This document shows positions 18,600 through 25,975 of a stretch of 64,000 nt of DNA, piece by piece. Position numbers and translations under genes: made by a program. Under the pieces are notes generated by a model. The model searched no databases and was not told the DNA's origin. It was given only the letters and a program-made list of their open reading frames with translations. The DNA comes from Achromobacter aegrifaciens (lineage in GTDB: Bacteria; Pseudomonadota; Gammaproteobacteria; Burkholderiales; Burkholderiaceae_B): the NCBI RefSeq assembly GCF_902859735.1, contig NZ_CADIJY010000003.1, forward strand, positions 248,001-312,000, in the 5' to 3' direction. The first letter of the stretch is position 1. Each line of letters starts with the position of its first letter.

Positions 18600-20252
18600 A
18601 TGGAAGCGAATGTGGCAATGCCGCGGATCGACGCCGGTCCGACGCTCAGCAGGAAAGAGGAACGCCAGGTGGTGGTGGCCTCGACCCTGGGCACCTTGTT
18701 CGAGTGGTACGACTTTTTCATTTACGGGACCCTGGCCGTCTTCATGAGCCAGGTGCTGTTCCCGCAGGACAACCCCACGGTGGCATTGCTGGCCGCGCTG
18801 GGCGCGTTGGCGGTGGGCTTCATCATCCGGCCCCTGGGCGCCGTGATGTTCGGCTACCTGGGCGACAAGCTGGGCCGCAAGTACACCTTCCTCATCACCG
18901 TGGTGATGATGGGCGGCGCAACCGTCCTGATCGGCTGCCTGCCCACCTATGAATCGGCCGGCCACTTGTCATGGATCCTGCTGCTGACCCTGCGCGTGGT
19001 GCAGGGCCTGGCGGTGGGCGGCGAGTACGGCGGCGCGGTCATTTATGTGGCCGAGCACTGCGAGCCCAAGCGCCGAGGCCTGCTGACGGGCTGGATCCAG
19101 ATCACGTCCTCGGCGGGCCTGATCCTGTCCCTGATCGTGATCCTGTGCACCCAGGCATCCATGAGCGCCGAGGATTTCCGCCAGTGGGGCTGGCGCCTGC
19201 CGTTCATCCTGTCGATCGTGATGCTGGCGATTTCGATCTACGTGCGCGCCAAGCTGCACGAGTCGCCCGTGTTCACGCGCATGAAGCAGCAGAACCGCCT
19301 GTCCAAGAACCCGGTCAAGGAGACCTTCGGCCAATGGTCCAGCCTGCGGCTGGTGCTGCTGGCGCTGATCGGCGTCACCGCCGGCCAGGGCGCTACCTAT
19401 TTCACCGGCCAGTTCTACGTCATGATCTTCATGCAGCAGGCCGTGCAACTGGACCAGACCAGCGTCTACACGCTGATCCTGATCGGTTTCATCATCGGCG
19501 CGCCGACCTTCGTGCTGTTCGGCTGGCTGTCGGACCGCATCGGCCGCAAGTGGATCATGATGGTCGGCTTGTTCGTCGCGGCGCTGGGCTACCACTCCAT
19601 GTTCGACGTGCTGCTCAAGGCGGGCAACCCGGCCCTGGCGCAAGCCATGCAGACCACCCCGGTGCGCGTGCATGCCGACACCAGCGGCGGCGCCTGCGAT
19701 TTCGGACTGCAGGCCGCCATGATCGGTAGCCACGCCGACCACAAGAAGGTCTGCGTGCAGGCCAAGAAATTCCTGGTCGGCAAGGGCATCAACTTCGAAT
19801 ACGCCGCGCCGCTGCCCGGGCAGAGCATCGCCATGAGCGTGGGCGGCACGACCGTCAACGGCTTTGACCGCGCCGCCTACACCAGCGCGCTGACGGCCGC
19901 CGGCTATCCGGAGCGGGCCGACCCCGCACGCGTCGACCGCACGACCATCATCCTGATCCTGGTGCTGATGACGGCCGTGGTCGCCATGGTCTACGGCCCG
20001 GTGGCGTCCTATCTGGTCGAACTGTTCCCGGCCCGCATCCGCTATACGGCGCTATCCTTCCCGTACCACATCGGCGCCGGCATCTTCGGCGGCATCGTGC
20101 CCTTTACCGCCACCTACCTGGCTCAGGCCAGCGGCAATATCTTTGGTGGCCTGATGTATCCGGTCGTCGTGACCGCGGTGGTCGGCGTCATCGGCAGCCT
20201 GTTCCTGCCGAACACCCGCGCCCGCGCCATCGACGAAGACGCTGCACACTGA
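18600..20252 (+). CDS. MFS transporter of the metabolite:H+ symporter (MHS) family
   Basis: 550 residues from the ATG at 18600 (the open frame extends far upstream but only as antisense to the IclR gene). The start of helix 1, LGTLFEWYDFFIYG, is the MHS hallmark, and GYLGDKLGRKYTFL and GWLSDRIGRKWIMM are the two A-motif loops. About twelve helices are visible. Between helices in the C-terminal half lies a roughly 105-residue hydrophilic insert (about 340-447) with two cysteines, which makes the protein longer than the usual 430-450. It is the first gene of an operon with a nitrilase 14 bases downstream, so an organic acid or nitrile-related substrate is plausible. Confidence 0.9.
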   Translation: MEANVAMPRIDAGPTLSRKEERQVVVASTLGTLFEWYDFFIYGTLAVFMSQVLFPQDNPTVALLAALGALAVGFIIRPLGAVMFGYLGDKLGRKYTFLITVVMMGGATVLIGCLPTYESAGHLSWILLLTLRVVQGLAVGGEYGGAVIYVAEHCEPKRRGLLTGWIQITSSAGLILSLIVILCTQASMSAEDFRQWGWRLPFILSIVMLAISIYVRAKLHESPVFTRMKQQNRLSKNPVKETFGQWSSLRLVLLALIGVTAGQGATYFTGQFYVMIFMQQAVQLDQTSVYTLILIGFIIGAPTFVLFGWLSDRIGRKWIMMVGLFVAALGYHSMFDVLLKAGNPALAQAMQTTPVRVHADTSGGACDFGLQAAMIGSHADHKKVCVQAKKFLVGKGINFEYAAPLPGQSIAMSVGGTTVNGFDRAAYTSALTAAGYPERADPARVDRTTIILILVLMTAVVAMVYGPVASYLVELFPARIRYTALSFPYHIGAGIFGGIVPFTATYLAQASGNIFGGLMYPVVVTAVVGVIGSLFLPNTRARAIDEDAAH

Positions 20253-20266
20253 GAAAGAGGAGAGAC

Positions 20267-21217
20267 ATGTCCACGCAACAGAGCTTCAAGGCTGCCGTCA
20301 TCCAGGCGGCCTCCATTCCCACCGACAGCGTCGCCTGCGCCGAAAAGGCGGCATCGCTCATTCGCCAGGCGGCCGAGCAGGGCGCCCGCGTGCTCGTGTT
20401 CCCCGAGGCGTTCCTGGGCGGCTATCCCAAGGGCAACTCCTTCGGCGCGCCCATCGGCATGCGCAAGCCCGAAGGCCGTGACGCCTTCGCCAGCTATCAC
20501 AACCAAGCCATCCGGCTGGATGGCGAAGAGGTCGCGCTGGTGGCCCAGGCCGCGGCCGACACCGACAGCTTCGTGGTCATGGGCTGCATCGAGGCCGATG
20601 GCGGCACGCTGTACTGCACGGTGCTGTACTTCAATGGCCGTGAAGGGCTGGCGGGCAAACACCGCAAGCTCATGCCCACCGCCGGCGAACGCCTGATCTG
20701 GGGCTTCGGCGATGGTTCCACCATGCCCGTCTTCGACACGCCCTACGGCAAGATCGGCGCGGTCATCTGCTGGGAAAACTACATGCCCATGCTGCGCATG
20801 TACATGTACAGCCAGGGCGTGGCGCTGTATTGCGCGCCGACTGCCGACGACCGCGATTCCTGGATTCCCAGCATGCGCCACATCGCGCTGGAGGGGCGCT
20901 GCTATGTGCTCACGGCCTGCCAGCATCTGCGCCGCGATGCCTATCCCGGCGATTTTGAATGCGCGCTGGGCGACGCGCCCGACACCGTGCTGATGCGCGG
21001 CGGCAGCGCCATCATCGATCCGCTGGGCGAAGTGCTGGCAGGGCCGGATTTCTCAGCCGAGACCATCCTGTACGCCGACATCAACCCCAACCAGATCCTG
21101 CGCGGCAAGTACGACTTCGACGTCTCGGGCCACTACGCCCGCCCCGACGTGTTCCAGCTGCAGGTCGACACCCGTGAAAAGCGGGCCGTCTCGGCGCTGA
21201 ATGCCGGGGAGGCTTGA
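20267..21217 (+). CDS. Nitrilase (carbon-nitrogen hydrolase, true nitrilase branch)
   Basis: 316 residues. Catalytic Glu47 (VFPEAFLGGYPKG), Lys134 (GKHRKLMPT) and Cys168 (AVICWENYMPM) are in place. The ERLIWGFGDGSTMPVF and CWENYMPMLR blocks are those of nitrilases that convert nitriles to acid plus ammonia, rather than amidases. It is preceded by an AAAGAGGAG ribosome site and lies between an MHS transporter and a flavin reductase. It is clearly paralogous to the nitrilase at 40505-41428. Confidence 0.9.
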   Translation: MSTQQSFKAAVIQAASIPTDSVACAEKAASLIRQAAEQGARVLVFPEAFLGGYPKGNSFGAPIGMRKPEGRDAFASYHNQAIRLDGEEVALVAQAAADTDSFVVMGCIEADGGTLYCTVLYFNGREGLAGKHRKLMPTAGERLIWGFGDGSTMPVFDTPYGKIGAVICWENYMPMLRMYMYSQGVALYCAPTADDRDSWIPSMRHIALEGRCYVLTACQHLRRDAYPGDFECALGDAPDTVLMRGGSAIIDPLGEVLAGPDFSAETILYADINPNQILRGKYDFDVSGHYARPDVFQLQVDTREKRAVSALNAGEA

Positions 21218-21220
21218 ATC

Positions 21221-21838
21221 ATGCATTTTGATTTCAGCGCCTTGCCGACGCAGACGGTCTACAACGTGCTGACCTCGACCGTCACCCCGCGCCCGATCGC
21301 GTGGCTTACCACCATTTCGGACAAAGGCGTTGTCAACGCGGCTCCCTTCAGCTTCTTCAATGTCATGGGGCCTCAGCCGCCGACGGTCGCCATCGGCCTG
21401 ATGCGCCATGCCAGCGGCGAACTGAAGGATTCCGGCGCCAACATCATCGAGAACGGCGAGTTCGTGGTGAACCTGGTGCCGGAGTCGCTGGTTGCGCAGA
21501 TGAACCAGACCTGCGCCGATTACCCGGCGGACGTGGACGAGATGGCGGCGGCCGGCCTGACCGCGCTGCCGGCGACACACGTGCGTCCCCCGCTGATCAA
21601 GGGCAGTCCGGTGTCGCTGGAATGCGTCAGCCAGGCAACCATCGTGACCGGCCCGCGCCAGCTCGTGGTGATCGGCCGGGTGCTGGGCGCGCACATCGAC
21701 GATGCCTATGTGCAGGACGCCGAGCGCGGCTACATGGACACGCCGGCCATGGGGCTGATCGCGCGCATGCACGGCGGCGGCTGGTACGCGCGCAGCACGG
21801 ACCTGTTCCAGTTGGCGCGGCCAACGGCGCCCTTGTGA
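21221..21838 (+). CDS. Flavin reductase-like domain protein
   Basis: 205 residues, FMN-binding split-barrel fold. Visible are STVTPRPIAWLTTISDKGVVNAAPFSFFNVMG near the N-terminus, the hallmark of the DIM6/NTAB flavoprotein family, and the ENGEFVVNLV segment. Members supply reduced flavin to a monooxygenase or act as flavoredoxins; no monooxygenase partner is in this operon. It begins three bases after the nitrilase stop, so translation is probably coupled. Confidence 0.9.
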   Translation: MHFDFSALPTQTVYNVLTSTVTPRPIAWLTTISDKGVVNAAPFSFFNVMGPQPPTVAIGLMRHASGELKDSGANIIENGEFVVNLVPESLVAQMNQTCADYPADVDEMAAAGLTALPATHVRPPLIKGSPVSLECVSQATIVTGPRQLVVIGRVLGAHIDDAYVQDAERGYMDTPAMGLIARMHGGGWYARSTDLFQLARPTAPL

Positions 21839-22082
21839 TAGTCAGGCGGGGCGGCCCCGCCTTCGCTTGCTGCAATCCGATAGCGCTTCAGCAGGTTGAG
21901 GACATCGCCGGCGAAATTCCGGTCTCGAAAAGGCATGGGAGACGCCGATCTTCCTGTCTTGACAGGTATTGCCTCGCTCTGAATACTCCTGGCGCGCCGA
22001 TGGGGGGGCTCGAGTCTGCGGCTTGCCATATGGTGCCAAAGTGACATGGGTCCATATCTGGCGATGGGGCGCTGTCGGGCCA

Positions 22083-22246
22083 TTTCGATGCTCGCCCCGG
22101 TGGGGCTGCACTTCGGATCCCTCCGTCCGGCCACCGGCTCAAGGCATCTACCCATGAACGGGGTCCAAACCCAACGCATTAGGCAACTGCCAGCCGAGGA
22201 CCCCGGAGCCATCCGAAGCGCAGCCCCACCGGGGCGAGCATCGGAA
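22083..22246. repeat. Near-palindromic element, copy A (164 bp)
   Basis: Left arm 22083-22118 and right arm 22211-22246 are inverted copies of each other (36 bp, a few mismatches), built around GATGCTCGCCCCGGTGGGGC. The match extends outward four more bases to GCCATT/AATGGC. Between the arms lies an about 90-base core containing CCAACGCATTAGGC. It could fold into a long hairpin. Copy B, 284 bp further on, has the same length. Confidence 0.8.
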
Positions 22247-22366
22247 TGGCGCAGGGCAGCCTCGGCGGCTAAAGGACTCTGGCATCCGCAAGCTCGAAGC
22301 CCTACCGCCCCGCACTTCGGTTTTGTGAGGCAGCGTTCTTGAGTCGCCGCCGTCCGGACTGCGGAA

Positions 22367-22530
22367 TTCCGATGCTCGCCCCAGTGGGGCTGCGCTTCGG
22401 ATCCCTCCGTCCGGCCACCGGCTCGCGGCATCTGCCCATTACGGGATCCAAAACCAACGCATTAGGCGCCTACCAGCCGAGGACCCCCGGAGCCATCCGA
22501 AGCGCAGCCCCACCGGGGCGAGCATCGGAA
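22367..22530. repeat. Near-palindromic element, copy B (164 bp)
   Basis: Left arm 22367-22402, right arm 22495-22530. Aligned to copy A without an obvious change in length, it differs at scattered positions only, mostly in the core. Both right arms are followed by TGGCGCAGG. No transposase is nearby; a non-autonomous element or an intergenic repeat family of this genus is the best guess. Confidence 0.8.
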
Positions 22531-22613
22531 TGGCGCAGGCTTGCCTACACGCAAGCCGGCGCGCGCCGAGCCTGTGCGTTTTTAGTTTTTATGAAGTCCG
22601 AAGGAAAAAGAAA

Positions 22614-22643
22614 AAGGCCAATCCCGAGGGATTGGCCTTTTTT
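22614..22643 (-). terminator. Intrinsic terminator of tRNA-Ser
   Basis: AAGGCCAATCCC / GGGATTGGCCTT stem with a four-base loop. On the minus strand it is followed by a T run (the AAAAAG at its left edge), eight to ten bases beyond the tRNA 3' end; T residues on the other side would also allow plus-strand termination. Confidence 0.8.
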
Positions 22644-22651
22644 GCAATACT

Positions 22652-22742
<91 letters not shown>

Positions 22743-22860
22743 GTGGCTGGGTTTCGTAACGGTGGTGTTCCTGGCTGGCCTGGGTTACCCCAAGGGCCGG
22801 GTCTTCCACTAAAGATCCCTGGTCGGAAGGATCTTCGTTGTCGAAGCAGCGAAGCCCGCA

Positions 22861-22890
22861 ATTCTACAGGATTTTTTTTGTTTGTGTAAA
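22861..22890 (-). promoter_or_regulatory. Probable sigma70 promoter for tRNA-Ser
   Basis: On the minus strand, TTTACA (22885-22890) and TAGAAT (22861-22866) are separated by 18 bases in an A-rich stretch. The -10 lies about 120 bases before the mature tRNA 5' end, implying a leader removed by RNase P. Confidence 0.45.
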
Positions 22891-23028
22891 GGGGGTGGTT
22901 GAAAGTCCCCCACAGCGGGTTTCAACCGGCTTTCAGCGGCGGCGATCTTTGCCCAGAATTCCGACATGCCCGGCGTCCCTGCCCGGCACTCTTCTCTTCT
23001 CGGCGCTCATCCCGGAACCGCTAGTCCC

Positions 23029-24246
23029 ATGGATCTCATCCTTATCCTTTTGCTTGCGGCCGTGCTGTGCGTGCCCCTGACCCAGCTGCTGGGCCTGGGC
23101 GCGATCCCGGGCTATCTGCTGGCCGGCGTGCTGGTGGGGCCGTCCTGCCTCAGGCTCGTCACCAATGTGGACACCATGATCAATGTGTCCCAGTGGGGCG
23201 TAGTGATGATGCTGTTCATCATCGGGCTGGAGCTCTCGCCCAAACGCCTGTGGGCCATGCGCAACGAAGTCTTCGTGCTGGGTTCCTTGCAGATGCTGGC
23301 CTGCGGGCTGCTGCTGGCGGTGGTGTTCGGCGCGGCGCTGCGGCATCTGGCCGGCATGGAATGGCAGGCGGCAATCCTTTGCGGGCTGTCGCTGGCCCTG
23401 TCGTCCACGGCGGTGGCCTTGCGGCTGCTGGACGAACGCGTGCTGACGCGCACGCCCCTGGGCAGGTCGGCGCTGGGGATACTGCTGTTCCAGGACATGG
23501 CGGCGATCCCGATGCTGGTGGCGGCGGGCCTGCTGGGTTCGGATGGCGCCTCGGCGCCTTCCTTCAAGGAGGCGCTGATCGCCGTGGTGGTGGTCGCGGC
23601 GGCGTACCGGCTGCGGCTGCTGGGCTGGGCTGCCAAGGCGCAGTTGAATGAATTGTTCACGGCCGCCGCCCTGCTGATGGTGGTGGGCGCTGCTCAACTG
23701 TTCGACTACGCCGGCCTGTCCGCGGGCCTGGGCGGGTTCCTGGTGGGCGTGCTGATGGCCGAGTCGCGCTATCGGGATGACCTGGAAAAGGCCATCGACC
23801 CGTTCAAGGGGCTGCTGCTGGGCCTGTTCTTCGTAGCCATCGGCATGTCCGTGAATCTGAAGGTGGTGGCCAACCACTGGCCCTTCATTCTTGTAGGCGT
23901 ATTCGCGCTGCTGCTCGTCAAGGCCTTGATTCTGTACGGCTTTTCGCGCTTTCTGGGCCTGCCGCGCTATCACCGCCTGCTATTCGCGCTGGCGCTGGCG
24001 CAGGGCGGGGAGTTCAGCTTCGCCATCTTCAACGAAGCCTGGGACAACAATCTGATGAACCTGGAACAGCGCGACTTGCTGTCCGTCATCGTGGCGATTT
24101 CGATGGGCGTGGTGCCGATGCTGATCAAGCTGCTGGAACGCATACCCGAGAACCGGGGCGGCATGGCCGATCTGCCGGCAGCGGAACCGGTACAGGACGA
24201 GGCGCCGAAACCTCCCGCGCCGCGCGATCCTCCTCCCGCTGCTTGA
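23029..24246 (+). CDS. CPA2-family cation:proton antiporter (KefB/GerN-like, no TrkA-N domain)
   Basis: 405 residues from ATG 23029 (MDLILILLLAAVLCVPL); the in-frame extension to 22966 is hydrophilic and has no ribosome site. About twelve membrane helices are visible, with GAIPGYLLAGVLVGPS in helix 2, the FIIGLELSPKRLW segment and the GFLVGVLMAESRYRDDLEKAIDPFKGLLLGLFFVAIGMS signature of KefB/KefC. The cytosolic Rossmann (TrkA-N) domain of KefB/C is missing; the protein ends in a Pro-rich tail. Na+/H+ or K+/H+ exchange is expected. Confidence 0.9.
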   Translation: MDLILILLLAAVLCVPLTQLLGLGAIPGYLLAGVLVGPSCLRLVTNVDTMINVSQWGVVMMLFIIGLELSPKRLWAMRNEVFVLGSLQMLACGLLLAVVFGAALRHLAGMEWQAAILCGLSLALSSTAVALRLLDERVLTRTPLGRSALGILLFQDMAAIPMLVAAGLLGSDGASAPSFKEALIAVVVVAAAYRLRLLGWAAKAQLNELFTAAALLMVVGAAQLFDYAGLSAGLGGFLVGVLMAESRYRDDLEKAIDPFKGLLLGLFFVAIGMSVNLKVVANHWPFILVGVFALLLVKALILYGFSRFLGLPRYHRLLFALALAQGGEFSFAIFNEAWDNNLMNLEQRDLLSVIVAISMGVVPMLIKLLERIPENRGGMADLPAAEPVQDEAPKPPAPRDPPPAA

Positions 24247-24348
24247 CCCTGCGTGCCGTACGGGCATGGCATGATTGCCGTCATGCCGGGCAGCTACACT
24301 TGACCCTTGCTTGGCCCGTCCAATGTGCCCGACCACAGGAGAATGCTC

Positions 24349-25131
24349 ATGCTTAAAGGAAAAGTCGCCCTTGTCACCGGTTCCACCAGCGGCATCGGCC
24401 TGGGTATCGCCACTGCCTTCGCCCAGCAAGGCGCCGATATCGTCTTGAACGGCTTCGGCGATGCGGCCGAAATCGAAAAGCTCCGCGCCGGCCTGGCCGA
24501 CAAGCATGGCGTGAGGGTCATCTACGACGGCGCCGACCTGTCCAAGGGCGCGGCCGTGCGCGAGCTGGTCGAGAACGCCGTGCGCCAGTTGGGCCGCATC
24601 GACATTCTGGTCAATAACGCCGGCATCCAGCACACCGCGCTGATCGAGGATTTCCCCGCTGAAAAATGGGACGCGATCCTGGCGCTGAACCTGTCGGCAG
24701 TGTTCCACGGCACCGCCGCCGCCTTGCCGCACATGAAGAAGCAGGGCTTCGGCCGCATCATCAACATCGCCTCGGCCCATGGCCTGGTGGCTTCGGCGAA
24801 CAAGTCGGCCTATGTCGCCGCCAAGCACGGCGTGGTCGGCTTCACCAAGGTCACCGCGCTGGAAACGGCCGGCCAGGGCATCACGGCCAACGCCATCTGC
24901 CCGGGCTGGGTACGCACTCCGCTGGTCGAAAAGCAGATCACCGCGCTGGCGGAAAAAGATGGCGTGGACCAGGAAACCGCCGCGCGCGAACTGCTGAGCG
25001 AAAAGCAGCCGTCGCTGCAATTCGTGACGCCGGAGCAACTGGGGGGCACCGCCGTGTTCCTGGCCTCGGACGCCGCCGCGCAAATCACAGGTACGTCCGT
25101 CTCGGTCGATGGCGGCTGGACGGCACGCTAA
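24349..25131 (+). CDS. 3-hydroxybutyrate dehydrogenase (short-chain dehydrogenase)
   Basis: 260 residues from ATG 24349, chosen because AGGAG at 24337-24341 is seven bases upstream. Rossmann motif TGSTSGIGLGIA, NNAGIQH, the catalytic Ser in IINIASAHG, and Tyr/Lys in YVAAKHGVVGF are all present. The blocks PGWVRTPLVEKQI and QPSLQFVTPEQLGG are those of D-3-hydroxybutyrate dehydrogenases, which oxidise 3-hydroxybutyrate to acetoacetate with NAD+ in polyhydroxybutyrate turnover. YaaA follows 15 bases later. Confidence 0.9.
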   Translation: MLKGKVALVTGSTSGIGLGIATAFAQQGADIVLNGFGDAAEIEKLRAGLADKHGVRVIYDGADLSKGAAVRELVENAVRQLGRIDILVNNAGIQHTALIEDFPAEKWDAILALNLSAVFHGTAAALPHMKKQGFGRIINIASAHGLVASANKSAYVAAKHGVVGFTKVTALETAGQGITANAICPGWVRTPLVEKQITALAEKDGVDQETAARELLSEKQPSLQFVTPEQLGGTAVFLASDAAAQITGTSVSVDGGWTAR

Positions 25132-25146
25132 AAAAGGAATTCCCGA

Positions 25147-25917
25147 ATGCTGTTTTTGCTTTCTCCCGCCAAGAAGCTGGATTACGACTCGCCGCTGCAC
25201 ATCGAGACGCATACCCAGCCGCTGTTCGTGGACCAGGCCGCCGGCCTCATCAAGGTGCTGAAGACCAAGTCGGCCGAGGACATCTCCGAGCTCATGAGCT
25301 TGAGCCCGGCGCTGTCCGAACTCAACGTGCAGCGCTATGCCCACTGGAAGCGCAGCTTCACGCAGGCCAACTCGCGCCAGGCGGTGCTGGCCTTCAACGG
25401 CGACGTCTACGAAGGGCTGGAGGCCGCGACCCTGTCGGCCAAGCAGCTGGACTGGGCGCAAGAGCACGTGGCCATCCTGAGCGGCCTGTATGGCGTGCTG
25501 CGCCCGCTGGACCTGATGCAGCCCTACCGCCTGGAAATGGGCACGCGCCTGGCCACGCCCAAGGGCAAGAACCTGTACGAGTACTGGGGCCCGGCCATCG
25601 CTGACTATCTCAACGAACGGCAGGCCGGCCAGAAGGCGCCCGTGATCGTCAACCTGGCGTCCGAGGAATACTTCAAGTCGGTCGACCTGAAGACGCTGAA
25701 GGCGCGCGTCGTGCAATGCGTATTCCAGGACTGGAAGAACGGCGCCTGGAAGGTCATCAGCTTCCACGCCAAGCGCGCGCGCGGCCTGATGGCGCGCTAC
25801 GCGATCCTGCACAAAGTGTCCAAGCCCGAAGGCCTGCAAGGCTTCGACCTGGAAGGCTACAAGTTCGACGCCTCTGCCTCGTCGGAAGACAAGCTGGTGT
25901 TCCGCCGCAAGGTCTGA
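25147..25917 (+). CDS. yaaA: YaaA-family peroxide stress protein (UPF0246)
   Basis: 256 residues, family-typical length. It starts MLFLLSPAKKLDYDSP, the YaaA hallmark, and contains ILSGLYGVLRPLDLMQPYRLEMGT and VNLASEEYFKSVD, both conserved in UPF0246. In E. coli YaaA limits intracellular iron and DNA damage during hydrogen peroxide stress; it binds DNA. Co-transcription with the upstream dehydrogenase is likely given the 15-base gap and AAAAAAGGAA ribosome site. Confidence 0.93.
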   Translation: MLFLLSPAKKLDYDSPLHIETHTQPLFVDQAAGLIKVLKTKSAEDISELMSLSPALSELNVQRYAHWKRSFTQANSRQAVLAFNGDVYEGLEAATLSAKQLDWAQEHVAILSGLYGVLRPLDLMQPYRLEMGTRLATPKGKNLYEYWGPAIADYLNERQAGQKAPVIVNLASEEYFKSVDLKTLKARVVQCVFQDWKNGAWKVISFHAKRARGLMARYAILHKVSKPEGLQGFDLEGYKFDASASSEDKLVFRRKV

Positions 25918-25921
25918 TCCG

Positions 25922-25943
25922 GTCCCGGGCCTTGCGCCCGGGA
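25922..25943 (+). terminator. Hairpin after yaaA
   Basis: GTCCCGGGC (25922-25930) and GCCCGGGAC (25935-25943) form a perfect 9-bp stem four bases beyond the yaaA stop, between convergent genes. No T tract, so efficiency is uncertain. Confidence 0.45.
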
Positions 25944-25975
25944 CTCCCCATTCCCGTCAGAGCCATCCACGCCGG

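Larger units (their letters stand above)
21839..22651. other. Long non-coding region with repeated near-palindromes
   Basis: About 800 bases between the flavin reductase stop and tRNA-Ser. It begins with a GC hairpin just after the stop (21844-21863, no T tract), then two copies of a 164-bp element (separate entries) and the tRNA terminator. Short open frames exist on both strands but they reflect the repeats and have no ribosome sites. No protein is supported. Confidence 0.7.

Noticed and set aside
22083-22530. CRISPR-like repeats
   Set aside because: Only two long units, each an internal palindrome 164 bp in length, without regular short spacers or cas genes.
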